Shown here piece by piece: positions 1 to 9,003 of a stretch of DNA of 35,131 nucleotides. The position numbers and the translations under genes were made by a program. The stretch's first letter is position 1. The number at the start of each line of letters is the position of its first letter. The DNA is from SIG424 sp045546695 (GTDB lineage: Bacteria; Bacillota; Clostridia; UBA1212; UBA1255): positions 1 through 35,131 of the forward strand of contig JAZQDE010000006.1 of the NCBI GenBank assembly GCA_045546695.1, in the 5' to 3' direction. The notes below the pieces were generated by a model that saw only the letters and a list, made by a program, of their open reading frames with translations, did no database searches and was not told the origin of the DNA.

Positions 1-51
1 GGCCACGGTCTGCAAAATCGTTATTCACCAGTTCGATTCTGGTTGGTGCCT
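1..51 (+). tRNA. tRNA-Cys (GCA), 5' end cut by window
   Basis: This is the 3' two thirds of a tRNA. The anticodon arm is ACGGT (5-9), loop CTGCAAA (10-16) and ATCGT (17-21), giving anticodon GCA at 12-14, which reads Cys. The T arm is ACCAG (27-31), loop TTCGATT and CTGGT (39-43). The acceptor 3' strand TGGTGCC (44-50) is followed by discriminator T51, and U73 is the known identity base of tRNA-Cys. No CCA is encoded, so the tail must be added enzymatically. The D arm and 5' acceptor strand lie outside the window. Confidence 0.93.
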
Positions 52-54
52 CTG

Positions 55-86
55 AAAATCCGGGCGCATAAGCGTCCGGATTTTTT
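55..86 (+). terminator. Rho-independent terminator after tRNA-Cys
   Basis: A 13-bp stem runs from 55-67 to 72-84 with the tetraloop ATAA (68-71). The GC-rich upper stem has one G-T wobble, and the hairpin ends in a run of six T (81-86). It begins three bases after the tRNA discriminator, so it should end the tRNA transcript. Confidence 0.93.
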
Positions 87-185
87 ATGTCCGAATAATT
101 TATTTTCTTCTTTTCTGACTAAATCATATAGATATTAAAACTGCCTTGATGTATAATATAAAGAAAAAAACGGAGGCTGTTATAT

Positions 186-1271
186 ATGGACAGGATAGTA
201 AAGATAGGTATCATTGGATGCGGTGGTATTGCCAACAACAAGCATATGCCGTCATTGTCAAAAATCGCAAACGTAAGGCTCGTTGCTTTTTGCGATATTA
301 TCTTGGAAAAGGCCGAAAAAGCAAGGGCTCAGTTCGGCACAGAAGATGCAAAAGTATACGAAGATTATAAAGAACTTCTCAAAGATCCCGAGATAGAAGT
401 CGTTCACGTTCTGACACCGAACCGCGAACATGCAGACATTACAGTTGATGCACTTTATGCAGGCAAGCACGTTATGTGTGAAAAGCCGATGGCCAAATCT
501 GCAGAAGATGCAAAGAGAATGTACGATGCTGCAGTTGCGACAGGTAAAAAACTCACAATCGGCTATCAGCACAGACAAAAGCCGCAGAGTCTTTATGCTA
601 AAAAATATATCGACAGCGGCGCGCTCGGTGAGATTTATTACGCAAACTGCTACGCAATCCGCAGACGCGGCACTCCTAACTGGGGCGTTTTCCTCAATGA
701 AGAAGAGCAGGGCGGCGGTCCTATCATTGACATCGCAACCCACTCTCTTGACCTTACACTTTACCTTATGAACAACTACGAACCGGAGATGGTAGTAGGC
801 AAGACACACAAAAAGCTCGAACATCCCGAGGCCGGTAATATCTGGGGTGACAACGGCGTGAGCACAACCCCGCTTGAAGAGGCAGCCTGTGCATTTATAC
901 GCATGAAAAACGGCGCCACAATTATGCTCGAAACGAGCTGGTCACTTAACACGTGTGAACCTATCGAAGAGGGAAGCTGCCAGCTTTGCGGTAGTAAAGA
1001 AGGGCTTCAGATCAAGCAGAACGTACTTAAAATCAACAAAGTAGAATTTGACCGCCAGACAGTAACTACAGTAGACACGTCATCAGGTGGCGTTGCATTC
1101 TATAGTGGCGCATCTTCGTCTCCCGCAGATGTAGAAGCTGCAAACTGGATCAAAGCCGTTATTGACGACACGGCTCCTGTTGTATTGCCTGAGCAGGCAC
1201 TCGTAGTATCGCAGATTCTTGAAGCTATATACGTTTCATCAAAAACAGGAAAGCCTGTATACTTTGACTGA
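186..1271 (+). CDS. Gfo/Idh/MocA family oxidoreductase
   Basis: Predicted NAD(P)-dependent sugar or inositol-type dehydrogenase of 361 aa, normal for the family. Seen: an N-terminal Rossmann motif IGIIGCGGIA near residues 7-16, and the family-typical EKPMAKS segment near residue 98, whose Lys-Pro pair lies at the cofactor and catalytic site. The C-terminal half fits the GFO_IDH_MocA_C alpha/beta domain. Start: ATG at 186 has GGAGG at 172-176, 9 nt upstream. A TATAAT at 152-157 could be a -10 box, but no convincing -35 is seen. The next gene starts 26 nt after the stop and encodes a surface GH99-like protein, so oxidation of a sugar released from a glycan is plausible. Substrate specificity cannot be read from the sequence. 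Confidence 0.9.
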   Translation: MDRIVKIGIIGCGGIANNKHMPSLSKIANVRLVAFCDIILEKAEKARAQFGTEDAKVYEDYKELLKDPEIEVVHVLTPNREHADITVDALYAGKHVMCEKPMAKSAEDAKRMYDAAVATGKKLTIGYQHRQKPQSLYAKKYIDSGALGEIYYANCYAIRRRGTPNWGVFLNEEEQGGGPIIDIATHSLDLTLYLMNNYEPEMVVGKTHKKLEHPEAGNIWGDNGVSTTPLEEAACAFIRMKNGATIMLETSWSLNTCEPIEEGSCQLCGSKEGLQIKQNVLKINKVEFDRQTVTTVDTSSGGVAFYSGASSSPADVEAANWIKAVIDDTAPVVLPEQALVVSQILEAIYVSSKTGKPVYFD

Positions 1272-1297
1272 TAGTTTTTCACAGAGAGGAGCAGCAA

Positions 1298-3799
1298 ATG
1301 AAAAGATATTTATCTTTACTGCTGGCATGGACATTTATACTTGCTGCCATTTTCACATATAGTGTCAGCGCAGAAACAAATGTGCTCAAGACATATAAGG
1401 AAGAAAGCCCACAGGAAGTGGTGACTATAGAGGCCGGCAACAGAGTACAACTATGGTTCAGAACAACTGCTCCTTTTACGGAAGTAGGTGTGGAATTTGC
1501 CAAGAGATGTAATGGCAAGAATACTGTCGTTGCAAGTTTGTACAAATGGAATCAGAACACCGTGAAAACAAGAGAGGGTACACCTGTTTCAGTTACTGAA
1601 CTCTCCGATTGGGAAGAAGGCGACAGCATAAGTGTGACGAGTGAAAGCGGATGCGAGGCCGGAGAATATCTTCTCGACTTGTATGCTCAGGACGGAAGAT
1701 TCTATGTTACAAAGCACATGAGTTCTGTTTTTGGTGCCAAATATTGTTATAACGACACGTATACCCCTGGTAGTATAAGAGGCTACGTGGCATTTGCGGA
1801 TGCGAATGGTAAATTTGCGGCAACCTCGACAATGACCGGTTTTGACTATATTCCTGCACCGGAAGAATCTGTCATTTCACCGGACAGCAATATCACGATT
1901 ATGGGTGTTGATCCTACGAAGTTTGCTGCTATAGACGACCTTGGCAGGACAGTTGAGGGCTATAGTGAGGTCGGTGAAAAGAAAGATAAGGTCGTGGGAA
2001 TGTTTTACTGGACATGGCATGACACGGCGCATAGGGGAAATAAGCCGGTGAATATTACCCAGCTTATGGAAACTCATCCGGAATTACAAGGCGATTTTCA
2101 CAATCCGCTTTGGGCTGACTATACCGGAATGAACTTCTGGAACGAGCCACTTTTTGGTTTCTACGCACGTACTGATAAATATGTACTGCGCAAGCATGCG
2201 GAATTGCTCGCAAACGCAGGCGTGGATTTTGTACTTTTTGACTGTACAAACTCGGATGCTGTATGGAAAGATGGCTATATGGCACTGCTTGAGACATGGG
2301 CAGCGGCACGCGAAGACGGAATTAAGACGCCGCAGGTGTCATTTATGTTGCAATTCAGCTTTTCGGAAAACACGGTATCTTCATTAAAACAATTATATAA
2401 CGACCTGTACAGTAAAAATCTGTATCAGGATTTATGGTTCTACTGGGAAGGAAAACCATTGATAATGGGACATGGCTCGGGCTTGTCAGACAGCGACCCG
2501 CTTCAATATCAGATTAAGAACTTCTTTACGTTCCGTGGCGGCGTTGCATCATATTTTGAAGGAGACAAAGATGATTCTCTTTGGGGTTGGCTCCACGTAT
2601 ATCCTCAGGCAGCATACAAAAACAGCGATGGCAGCGTTGAGATGACTACCGTCGGTGTTGCCCAGAATGCGAATTACGAGACGATGAGCCTCAGCGCCAT
2701 GAACAGCGGCCAAAATATGGGAAGAAGCTTCACGATGCAACCTGATTATTCATATACATATAAATATCGTGGTAAAAAGATAAAAGTAGATAAAGATATT
2801 GAAAATTCTATGTTTTATGGGTTGAACGTTCAGGAACAGTGGGATTATGCGATAAGTCTTGATCCTGAGATAATTTTTGTAACCGGATGGAATGAATGGG
2901 TAATGGGCCGCTACGAAGAGTGGTGTGGCGTTGCAAATGCGTTCCCGGACCAGTATGACGATGAAAACTCAAGAGACATCGAGCCATCAAAAGGCGCGTT
3001 AAAAGACCACTATTATTACCAGCTTGTGACAAATATCAGACGTTTCAAAGGTGCGTCAAAGCCTGACAGCCAGCTTCAGGCAAAGACGATTGACATTTCC
3101 AAAGGCGTAGAGCAGTGGAATGACAGCAATATTATTTCTTACAACTACTACATTGATAATACGTATGAGCGCAATACCGTCGGATTTGTCGGTTGTGAAT
3201 ACGTAAATGAGGGTACAAGAAACAATATTGCTACAGCAAAAGTGTCGTATGATGATAAGAACGTGTATTTTTACGTAGAGACCACGGACGATTTGACTGC
3301 GTATACTGACCCGGACTGGATGCGTCTGCTCCTCGACACACAGGTGGCTACCAAAAATTCCAAGGACTGGGAAGAGTTCGAATATATTCTGAACAGATCG
3401 AATCCGACGGCAGAATATATGACATTAGAGCGTAGCACCGGTGACTGGAACTGGAAAGAAGTGGGCAAGGTCCCGTACTCAATTCAGGGAAATATTCTGC
3501 AGGTTGAGATTCCACGCAGCATGTTGGGAATGGATGAAGAAGTTACGTTCAATTTCAAGTGGTGTGACAACAATCTGAGCGACGGCGATATCATGGATTT
3601 ATATACAGATGGCACAGCTGTGCCCGGCGGACGATTTGTTTTCCAATTTACGAGCGAAGAGATTCCTGATTTTGGTGAAAATACATGGGGATTTGTTGAA
3701 ATTGCATTTGTTGTTGCATCAGGTATCGCGATTGTTTGTATGGCAATTGCTGTTACACTTATTGTGAAAAGAAAAATATCGAATAAGAAGGCTGTATAA
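1298..3799 (+). CDS. Secreted, C-terminally membrane-anchored GH99-like glycoside hydrolase with CBM9-like domain
   Basis: 833 aa. Residues 1-25 form a Sec signal peptide ending SVSA. The N-terminal part (about 30-190) looks beta-rich and is unassigned. About residues 230-560 resemble GH99/GH71-like TIM-barrel proteins: FYWTWHD at the start, then a barrel strand VDFVLFDCTNSD, then TGWNEW near residue 528, like the WNEW motif of GH99-type enzymes. About 605-790 resemble family 9 carbohydrate-binding or DOMON-like modules (DDKNVYFYVETTDD). A hydrophobic helix at about 798-823 followed by KRKISNKK is a C-terminal membrane anchor. The predicted role is glycan hydrolysis on the outer membrane face. 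An RBS of AGAGAGGAG type lies just upstream, and the gene follows the Gfo/Idh/MocA gene in the same operon. The glycan, possibly mannan-like, is inference only. Confidence 0.75.
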   Translation: MKRYLSLLLAWTFILAAIFTYSVSAETNVLKTYKEESPQEVVTIEAGNRVQLWFRTTAPFTEVGVEFAKRCNGKNTVVASLYKWNQNTVKTREGTPVSVTELSDWEEGDSISVTSESGCEAGEYLLDLYAQDGRFYVTKHMSSVFGAKYCYNDTYTPGSIRGYVAFADANGKFAATSTMTGFDYIPAPEESVISPDSNITIMGVDPTKFAAIDDLGRTVEGYSEVGEKKDKVVGMFYWTWHDTAHRGNKPVNITQLMETHPELQGDFHNPLWADYTGMNFWNEPLFGFYARTDKYVLRKHAELLANAGVDFVLFDCTNSDAVWKDGYMALLETWAAAREDGIKTPQVSFMLQFSFSENTVSSLKQLYNDLYSKNLYQDLWFYWEGKPLIMGHGSGLSDSDPLQYQIKNFFTFRGGVASYFEGDKDDSLWGWLHVYPQAAYKNSDGSVEMTTVGVAQNANYETMSLSAMNSGQNMGRSFTMQPDYSYTYKYRGKKIKVDKDIENSMFYGLNVQEQWDYAISLDPEIIFVTGWNEWVMGRYEEWCGVANAFPDQYDDENSRDIEPSKGALKDHYYYQLVTNIRRFKGASKPDSQLQAKTIDISKGVEQWNDSNIISYNYYIDNTYERNTVGFVGCEYVNEGTRNNIATAKVSYDDKNVYFYVETTDDLTAYTDPDWMRLLLDTQVATKNSKDWEEFEYILNRSNPTAEYMTLERSTGDWNWKEVGKVPYSIQGNILQVEIPRSMLGMDEEVTFNFKWCDNNLSDGDIMDLYTDGTAVPGGRFVFQFTSEEIPDFGENTWGFVEIAFVVASGIAIVCMAIAVTLIVKRKISNKKAV

Positions 3800-3801
3800 A
3801 A

Positions 3802-4215
3802 ATGGAAATAATTGTATGTCTTGATGATTCAAATGGAATGATGTTCGGCGGCAGACGACAAAGTCGCGACCGCATAGTAACGCAGAATATAGGCCGGCTC
3901 ACAGCCGGCCGCCTTGTGATTATGCCATATTCTGTCACTCTTTTTGAAAAAACGGATATTGAGTATTCTGTATGTGATAATGACACCACAGAATATGCTC
4001 CTGACAGCGTACTTTTCGTTGAGAATGTGCCGGTGTCAGAAATTTTTTCCGCAAATAACATAGATAAAGTTATAATATATAAATGGAACAGGAAATATCC
4101 GGGAGACGTTTTTTTCGACGTTGACCTGGCAGAAAAAGGATATAAATTAACCGAGACAGTTGACCTGGCCGGATTTTCACATGAAAAAATAACAAGGGAG
4201 ATTTATGAAAAATGA
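3802..4215 (+). CDS. Conserved hypothetical small protein
   Basis: 137 aa, no signal peptide and no membrane helix, hence probably cytosolic. It begins MEIIVCLDDSNGMMFGGRRQ, with a run of charged residues RRQSRDR at about 18-24. I recognise no catalytic motif. From memory (not checked) short proteins of this type are sometimes labelled ribonuclease Z in clostridial genomes, but the HxHxDH metal motif of true RNase Z is absent, so that name should not be used. It starts two bases after the previous stop and its stop overlaps the start of the nuclease gene (ATGA, 4212-4215), so it is translationally coupled to the nuclease. A functional link to the nuclease is inference from that coupling. Confidence 0.8.
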   Translation: MEIIVCLDDSNGMMFGGRRQSRDRIVTQNIGRLTAGRLVIMPYSVTLFEKTDIEYSVCDNDTTEYAPDSVLFVENVPVSEIFSANNIDKVIIYKWNRKYPGDVFFDVDLAEKGYKLTETVDLAGFSHEKITREIYEK

Positions 4216-5123
4216 GAAAAAGAATAGCGCTGGCTCTTAGCCTTTTAATGGTATTATGTCTGGTATTTTCAGGATGCGATTTACCAATTTCCGATGATTT
4301 GTCAGGCTCAAAAACACCGGCTGCAAGCGCGGCTCCGTCATATGATTTGGCGTCTATACCGGCATTTTCAGGAAATCCCTATACCATAATAAACGACAAT
4401 CAACCGACTTTTACTCAAGACGAAATAACGACGGAGTCTTATGAGTATTACAGCCCGCTTGATGCGCGTGGCAGGTGCGGATATACGATGGCGTGCCTTG
4501 GAATTGACCTGATGCCGACGGAGGACAGAGGAAGCATCGGGCAGGTAAAGCCCTCCGGCTGGCACACTGTAAAATATGACTGTGTAGATGGTAAATATTT
4601 GTATAATCGCTGCCATTTAATAGGTTTTCAGCTGTCGGGTGAGAATGCAAATGAGCAAAACCTGATTACAGGCACAAGATATATGAACACCGAAGGTATG
4701 CTCCCATTTGAAAATATGGTGGCAGACTACATAAAAGAAACAGAAAATCACGTAATGTACAGAGTAACTCCTGTTTTTAACGGCGACAACCTTGTTGCAA
4801 CAGGCGTAATTATGGAAGCATATTCAGTAGAAGATGAAGGCGACGGCATATGTTTTTACGTTTTCTGCTACAATAACCAGCCGGGTGTTGTGATAGATTA
4901 TGCAACCGGCCTCAGTGCGCTGGAAGAAGATGGATTGCCAACAGCACCTCCGTCATCAGATGTAACTTCAACATACATTTTAAACACAAATACTAAAAAA
5001 TTCCATTTGCCGTCTTGTTCATCAGTAGACGATATGAGCGAGTCAAACAAACAGACATATACGGGATCGCGTGATGAATTGATAGAAGACGGATATTCTC
5101 CGTGCGGAGTGTGCAAACCATGA
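4212..5123 (+). CDS. Lipoprotein DNA/RNA non-specific endonuclease
   Basis: 303 aa. The signal peptide ends in lipobox VFSGC, so Cys22 is the predicted lipidated residue and the enzyme sits on the outside of the membrane. Residues about 70-225 match the Endonuclease_NS_2 (EndA/NucA-like) fold: YSPLDARGRCGYT, then the core motif YNRCHLIGFQLSGENANEQN carrying the catalytic His and metal-binding Asn. The C-terminal segment (about 255-303), with paired cysteines PSC and CGVCKP, resembles the Ada-like or SH3-adjacent metal-binding tail found on clostridial secreted nucleases. Likely role: degradation of extracellular DNA or RNA for nutrition or biofilm turnover. It overlaps by ATGA with the gene before (4212-4215) and with sbcD after (5120-5123). 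Confidence 0.88.
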   Translation: MRKRIALALSLLMVLCLVFSGCDLPISDDLSGSKTPAASAAPSYDLASIPAFSGNPYTIINDNQPTFTQDEITTESYEYYSPLDARGRCGYTMACLGIDLMPTEDRGSIGQVKPSGWHTVKYDCVDGKYLYNRCHLIGFQLSGENANEQNLITGTRYMNTEGMLPFENMVADYIKETENHVMYRVTPVFNGDNLVATGVIMEAYSVEDEGDGICFYVFCYNNQPGVVIDYATGLSALEEDGLPTAPPSSDVTSTYILNTNTKKFHLPSCSSVDDMSESNKQTYTGSRDELIEDGYSPCGVCKP

Positions 5124-6214
5124 AAATAATACATTTATCAGACCTTCACCTCGGAATGAGGCTCAATGAATATTCACTTATTGAAGACCAGGAATATATT
5201 CTGAACCAGATTCTGGAGGTTATTGACTGCCGGAAACCGGATGTTATTGTGATAGCCGGCGACGTATATGACAGATCGGTACCATCAGCGGAAGCTGTGT
5301 GCCTGCTCGATAAATTTCTTACAGAAATTGCCAAAAGAAGCATCCCGACGTTTGTTTCCAGCGGCAACCATGATTCGGCAGAGAGACTTGCCTTCGGGTC
5401 GGGAATCATCTCAAACAGCAAAATTTACATGTCGCCTGTTTTCACCGGTGAAATAATGCCTGTGGAAATCAATGATGAGTATGGCGGAGTAAACATATAT
5501 ATGCTGCCATATCTGAGGCACACACGCGCAATAGAAGTTCTGGAAAATTTTACCATTGATACTGATAAAAGAAATGTGCTTGTAGCGCACCAGTTTGTGA
5601 CAGGCGCAGGACGAAGTGATTCAGAAGAAGTGAGCGTCGGCGGTTCAGACAATATTGACACTTCGTATTTTGCAGGCTTTGATTACGTTGCTCTCGGACA
5701 TCTGCACAAGCCTCAGAACTGCAAGGCGGATAATCTCATACGCTACTGCGGAACACCACTTAAATATTCATTTTCTGAAGTTAATGATGAAAAGTCAGTG
5801 ACTGTTGTTACACTGGCAGAAAAAGGGAATGTTTCATATGAAACAGTGCCGCTGAAGCCCTTAAGAGACCTTAAGCAAATCAAGGGAAAATATGCAGACC
5901 TTATGAGGCTTGATTTTTACAAAAATACAACGTATACGCAGGATTATATGAAAATCATATTGACTGATGAAGACGACGTGCCGGAGGCAATGGGACGGCT
6001 TCGCTCGGTATATACCAATTTAATGGATCTGAAATACGATAATAAACGCACGCAAATGAACAATATTATAAATGCCGATGAAAATGTTCAGAAGAAAACA
6101 CAGATAGAGCTTTTCAGGGACTTCTTCCATGACCAGAATAATAGTGAAATGTCGGAAGAGCAAGAGGCATTTGTTTCAGAAGCAATCAAAAAAGTATGGG
6201 GGGAAGAGTTATGA
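5120..6214 (+). CDS. sbcD: Exonuclease SbcCD, subunit D (SbcD/Mre11-type)
   Basis: Nuclease subunit of the SbcCD complex, which cuts DNA hairpins and protein-blocked ends. The calcineurin-like phosphoesterase motifs are all visible: DLH (D8, H10), GDVYD (47-51), GNHD (82-85), AHQ (H157) and GHLH (193-196). The chosen start is ATG 5120, which overlaps the stop of the nuclease gene (ATGA) and gives the canonical N-terminus MKIIHLSDLHLG. An upstream in-frame ATG at 5102 would add six residues inside the previous gene and is less likely. The protein is 364 aa, slightly short for the family but complete. It is followed directly by sbcC with another ATGA overlap. Confidence 0.96.
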   Translation: MKIIHLSDLHLGMRLNEYSLIEDQEYILNQILEVIDCRKPDVIVIAGDVYDRSVPSAEAVCLLDKFLTEIAKRSIPTFVSSGNHDSAERLAFGSGIISNSKIYMSPVFTGEIMPVEINDEYGGVNIYMLPYLRHTRAIEVLENFTIDTDKRNVLVAHQFVTGAGRSDSEEVSVGGSDNIDTSYFAGFDYVALGHLHKPQNCKADNLIRYCGTPLKYSFSEVNDEKSVTVVTLAEKGNVSYETVPLKPLRDLKQIKGKYADLMRLDFYKNTTYTQDYMKIILTDEDDVPEAMGRLRSVYTNLMDLKYDNKRTQMNNIINADENVQKKTQIELFRDFFHDQNNSEMSEEQEAFVSEAIKKVWGEEL

Positions 6215-8940
6215 GACCATTAAAACTTACAATCAGCGCTTTCGGACCATACGCAAAGACTGTCGAGCTTGATATGGAAAGTCTTGGGAATGGAGGTCTG
6301 TATCTCATAACAGGCGACACGGGAGCCGGCAAAACAACCATATTTGATGCTATTTCTTTTGCACTTTTTGGTGAGGCGAGTGGTGAAAACCGCAAGGCGA
6401 ATATGCTTCGCTCTAAATATGCAGACTCTGAGACAGCAACGTTTGTTAAGCTGGAATTTGAATACAGAAGTACGAAATATACAGTAACACGCAGCCCTGA
6501 ATATAAGAGGCTATCTAAGCGTGGAGATAAAGAAATTACCCAAAAAGCGGAAGCTATGCTCGAATATCCGGACGGGAAAATAGTTGACAAACGCCAAGAA
6601 GTTGATAAGTGTATCAGGGAAATTATGGGAATAGATAAGGATCAGTTCAAACAGATTGCCATGATATCACAAGGCGATTTTCTTAAGCTGCTCCTTGCAA
6701 GTACTGATGAGAGAAAGAAAATTTTCAGAGAGATTTTCAAAACTCAACATTTTGAGAGACTTCAGGATGAACTCCGTGCGCAGAGTATCAAATGCAGAAA
6801 TCAGTTTGATGCCCTTGTAAGCAGTCGTGACCAATATATGGATGGTCTTCGTTACAAAGAGGGTTTTGACAAGACCGGTATGTCAATTGACGAGCAGTTG
6901 CTCACAATGGAAGCCCAAATGAAGCAGGACAAGATTGATGAGATTTGTCTTATACAGGAGATTGAAAAAATAGATAAGCTTCTTCAGCAGATTGATGAAA
7001 ATATCGGCAAGGAAGAAATGTACGTTAAAAATCACCGGGAACTGGTAGCACAAAAGGCCTCTTTGAATGAGTTTGTTATAAAAGAAGAAGCTGCTGAAAA
7101 AGTTTTGCAGGAAGAGAAAAGTAAGATTCCGCAACGTGAAAAACTGGAAGAAATAATTGCTGCAAAGCGTGCGTTGATTTCACAGTACGACGCGGCAGAT
7201 GACAAGAAAAACCAATTGGAAGATGGAAAAAAACAGCAGGAGGAAGGCTGTCAGAAGCTGGAAGAACTCAATAAAGATATCCTGATACTGGAAACAGAAA
7301 TTGATAAACTGACTAAGGAGTATGACTTGCTTGAAAAAGCAGGCGAAGAGAGACAGGCTCTATTGGAAGAAAAAAACAAAACCCAAGAGCTTTTCACCGC
7401 GATAAGCCAGCTTCTGAGAGATGAACAGGACGTAAACAAGGCTAATAATCTTTATGTGTGCTCGCAGATTGCGTACAGAAAACAGCAAGGTATTACAGAG
7501 CAGGCTGTCAAAAGATATTACGAAATGTACAATGCCTTTTTAGGAGAGCAGGCAGGCGTACTTGCTGATACATTAAAAGAAGGAGAGCCGTGTCCTGTGT
7601 GTGGCTCCGTCACGCATCCCGCACCTGCCGGTAAATCGGCGGCGGCTCCGTCTGAAAACGAGCTGAAAAACGCTGAAAAGCTAAAAACCAAAGAGGAAGC
7701 AGCGCAGAAAGCATCGTCTGAAGAGTCTTTGAAGCTCAAATTGAATCTGGAAAATATTGAGGGGAATTTTAACCGGAAACTGGCAGAAAATAATCTTACT
7801 GCAAAAGATTTGTCTGCAAAAGAGGCTGAAATAGAAGCTAAAAAGTCAAAACTTGAGGAGGCAATCAGAGCTGTTGATAATAAAATCAGCAGGAGAAACA
7901 GGATTAAAGAGCTGCTTCCTGCGAAAAAAGAAAAGACTCAGGCGCTATATAAACAAAGAGAGGATATTTCCGGAAAACTGGCAGGGCTGGCTTCTAAAAT
8001 AGAAGAAATTGACAAGGCGTTACAGGAAATTGTCAACACCCTGGAGTTTGAAAGCAAGAAGGAGGCACTGGAAAATATTGCCAACCTTGAAAAACAAAGA
8101 GACAGTCTGAAAAGAGCCTTTGAAGTTGCTCAGGATAATTACAGAAAAATACAGGACAACTGCAATGTTTTAAGAGGAAAAATCCAGTCACTGGAAGCAA
8201 CCGATTCTAAAAAAACACAGATAACCGACCTTGCCGCGGAAAAAGAAAAGAGAAGAGCTATTTCTGAGGACAGGCTTACGAAAGATAAGAAAAAACAGGA
8301 CTTATCAAGAAGAATTGAGCACAACAGCGAGCTTTTCACCAGAATAAAACAAAGGACAGAAGAACTTGGAGAGGTTGAAGCAAAATACGGCTGGATAAAA
8401 ACGCTGGCAGATACTGCTTGCGGCACACTAAGCGGCAAAGAAAAAATAATGCTGGAAACGTATGTGCAGATGACATATTTTGAGAGAATTATACAAAGGG
8501 CAAACGTAAGGCTTCTAGCGATGTCGGGCGGACAATATGAGCTTATAAGAAGGACGGATACCGAAAATCACAGATCTCAAAGTGGTCTTGACCTTGATAT
8601 TGTTGACCATTACAACTCAACTGTAAGAAGCGTAAATACGCTGTCGGGAGGCGAGTCTTTCAAGGCGTCACTGGCACTTGCGCTGGGATTATCAGACGAG
8701 GTACAGTCGAGCGCCGGCGGAATAAAACTCGACACAATGTTCGTAGACGAAGGCTTCGGCTCGCTCGACAGCAGGTCGCTTGACCAGGCAATAAAAACAC
8801 TTTTGCAGCTTGCAGACGGACAGAGGTTGGTCGGCATTATTTCACACGTCGACGAGCTGAAGGAAAGAATTGACAAAAAGATAATCGTAACAAAGGATAG
8901 AACGGGCGGCAGCAAGGTCCGGATAGTGTGTTTATCTTGA
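6211..8940 (+). CDS. sbcC: Exonuclease SbcCD, subunit C (SMC-like ATPase)
   Basis: ATPase and tether subunit of SbcCD, 909 aa from ATG 6211 (MRPLKLTISAFGPY). Walker A GDTGAGKT lies at residues 35-42, long charged coiled coils at about 200-440 and 490-720, and the zinc-hook CPVC at 461-464 at the coiled-coil apex. The ABC signature LSGGESF is near 811 and Walker B with D-loop FVDEGFGSLD near 845-855. All elements needed for Rad50-like function are present. The start overlaps the sbcD stop (ATGA 6211-6214) with GGGGGAAG about 7 nt upstream; an in-frame upstream ATG at 6196 is inferior. A promoter for the next genes overlaps its stop codon. Confidence 0.96.
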   Translation: MRPLKLTISAFGPYAKTVELDMESLGNGGLYLITGDTGAGKTTIFDAISFALFGEASGENRKANMLRSKYADSETATFVKLEFEYRSTKYTVTRSPEYKRLSKRGDKEITQKAEAMLEYPDGKIVDKRQEVDKCIREIMGIDKDQFKQIAMISQGDFLKLLLASTDERKKIFREIFKTQHFERLQDELRAQSIKCRNQFDALVSSRDQYMDGLRYKEGFDKTGMSIDEQLLTMEAQMKQDKIDEICLIQEIEKIDKLLQQIDENIGKEEMYVKNHRELVAQKASLNEFVIKEEAAEKVLQEEKSKIPQREKLEEIIAAKRALISQYDAADDKKNQLEDGKKQQEEGCQKLEELNKDILILETEIDKLTKEYDLLEKAGEERQALLEEKNKTQELFTAISQLLRDEQDVNKANNLYVCSQIAYRKQQGITEQAVKRYYEMYNAFLGEQAGVLADTLKEGEPCPVCGSVTHPAPAGKSAAAPSENELKNAEKLKTKEEAAQKASSEESLKLKLNLENIEGNFNRKLAENNLTAKDLSAKEAEIEAKKSKLEEAIRAVDNKISRRNRIKELLPAKKEKTQALYKQREDISGKLAGLASKIEEIDKALQEIVNTLEFESKKEALENIANLEKQRDSLKRAFEVAQDNYRKIQDNCNVLRGKIQSLEATDSKKTQITDLAAEKEKRRAISEDRLTKDKKKQDLSRRIEHNSELFTRIKQRTEELGEVEAKYGWIKTLADTACGTLSGKEKIMLETYVQMTYFERIIQRANVRLLAMSGGQYELIRRTDTENHRSQSGLDLDIVDHYNSTVRSVNTLSGGESFKASLALALGLSDEVQSSAGGIKLDTMFVDEGFGSLDSRSLDQAIKTLLQLADGQRLVGIISHVDELKERIDKKIIVTKDRTGGSKVRIVCLS

Positions 8941-8965
8941 CAAAAGATAACAAAAAAAGGATAAT
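8937..8965 (+). promoter_or_regulatory. Sigma-A-type promoter for the M20-fhs pair
   Basis: TTGACA at 8937-8942, a 17-bp spacer, then GATAAT at 8960-8965, one mismatch from the full consensus. The -35 box overlaps the sbcC stop codon (8938-8940). The predicted start point is near 8972, about 30 nt upstream of the M20 gene and before its GGGGGT ribosome binding site. This would uncouple the last two genes from the sbcDC operon. Confidence 0.7.
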
Positions 8966-9003
8966 TAAAAAGATATTTTGTCGTTTTAAACAGGGGGTAA
9001 TAT

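Noticed and set aside
258..824. Long minus-strand frame opposite the Gfo/Idh/MocA gene
   Set aside because: It mirrors a well-conserved plus-strand gene, has no ribosome binding site and is rich in Cys and Phe, as antisense frames of this kind usually are.
3802..4215. Ribonuclease Z
   Set aside because: The metallo-beta-lactamase HxHxDH signature is missing and the protein is far too short.
5102..5119. Upstream ATG for SbcD
   Set aside because: It would add six residues inside the nuclease gene; the ATG at 5120 gives the family-typical N-terminus and the ATGA coupling seen at neighbouring junctions.
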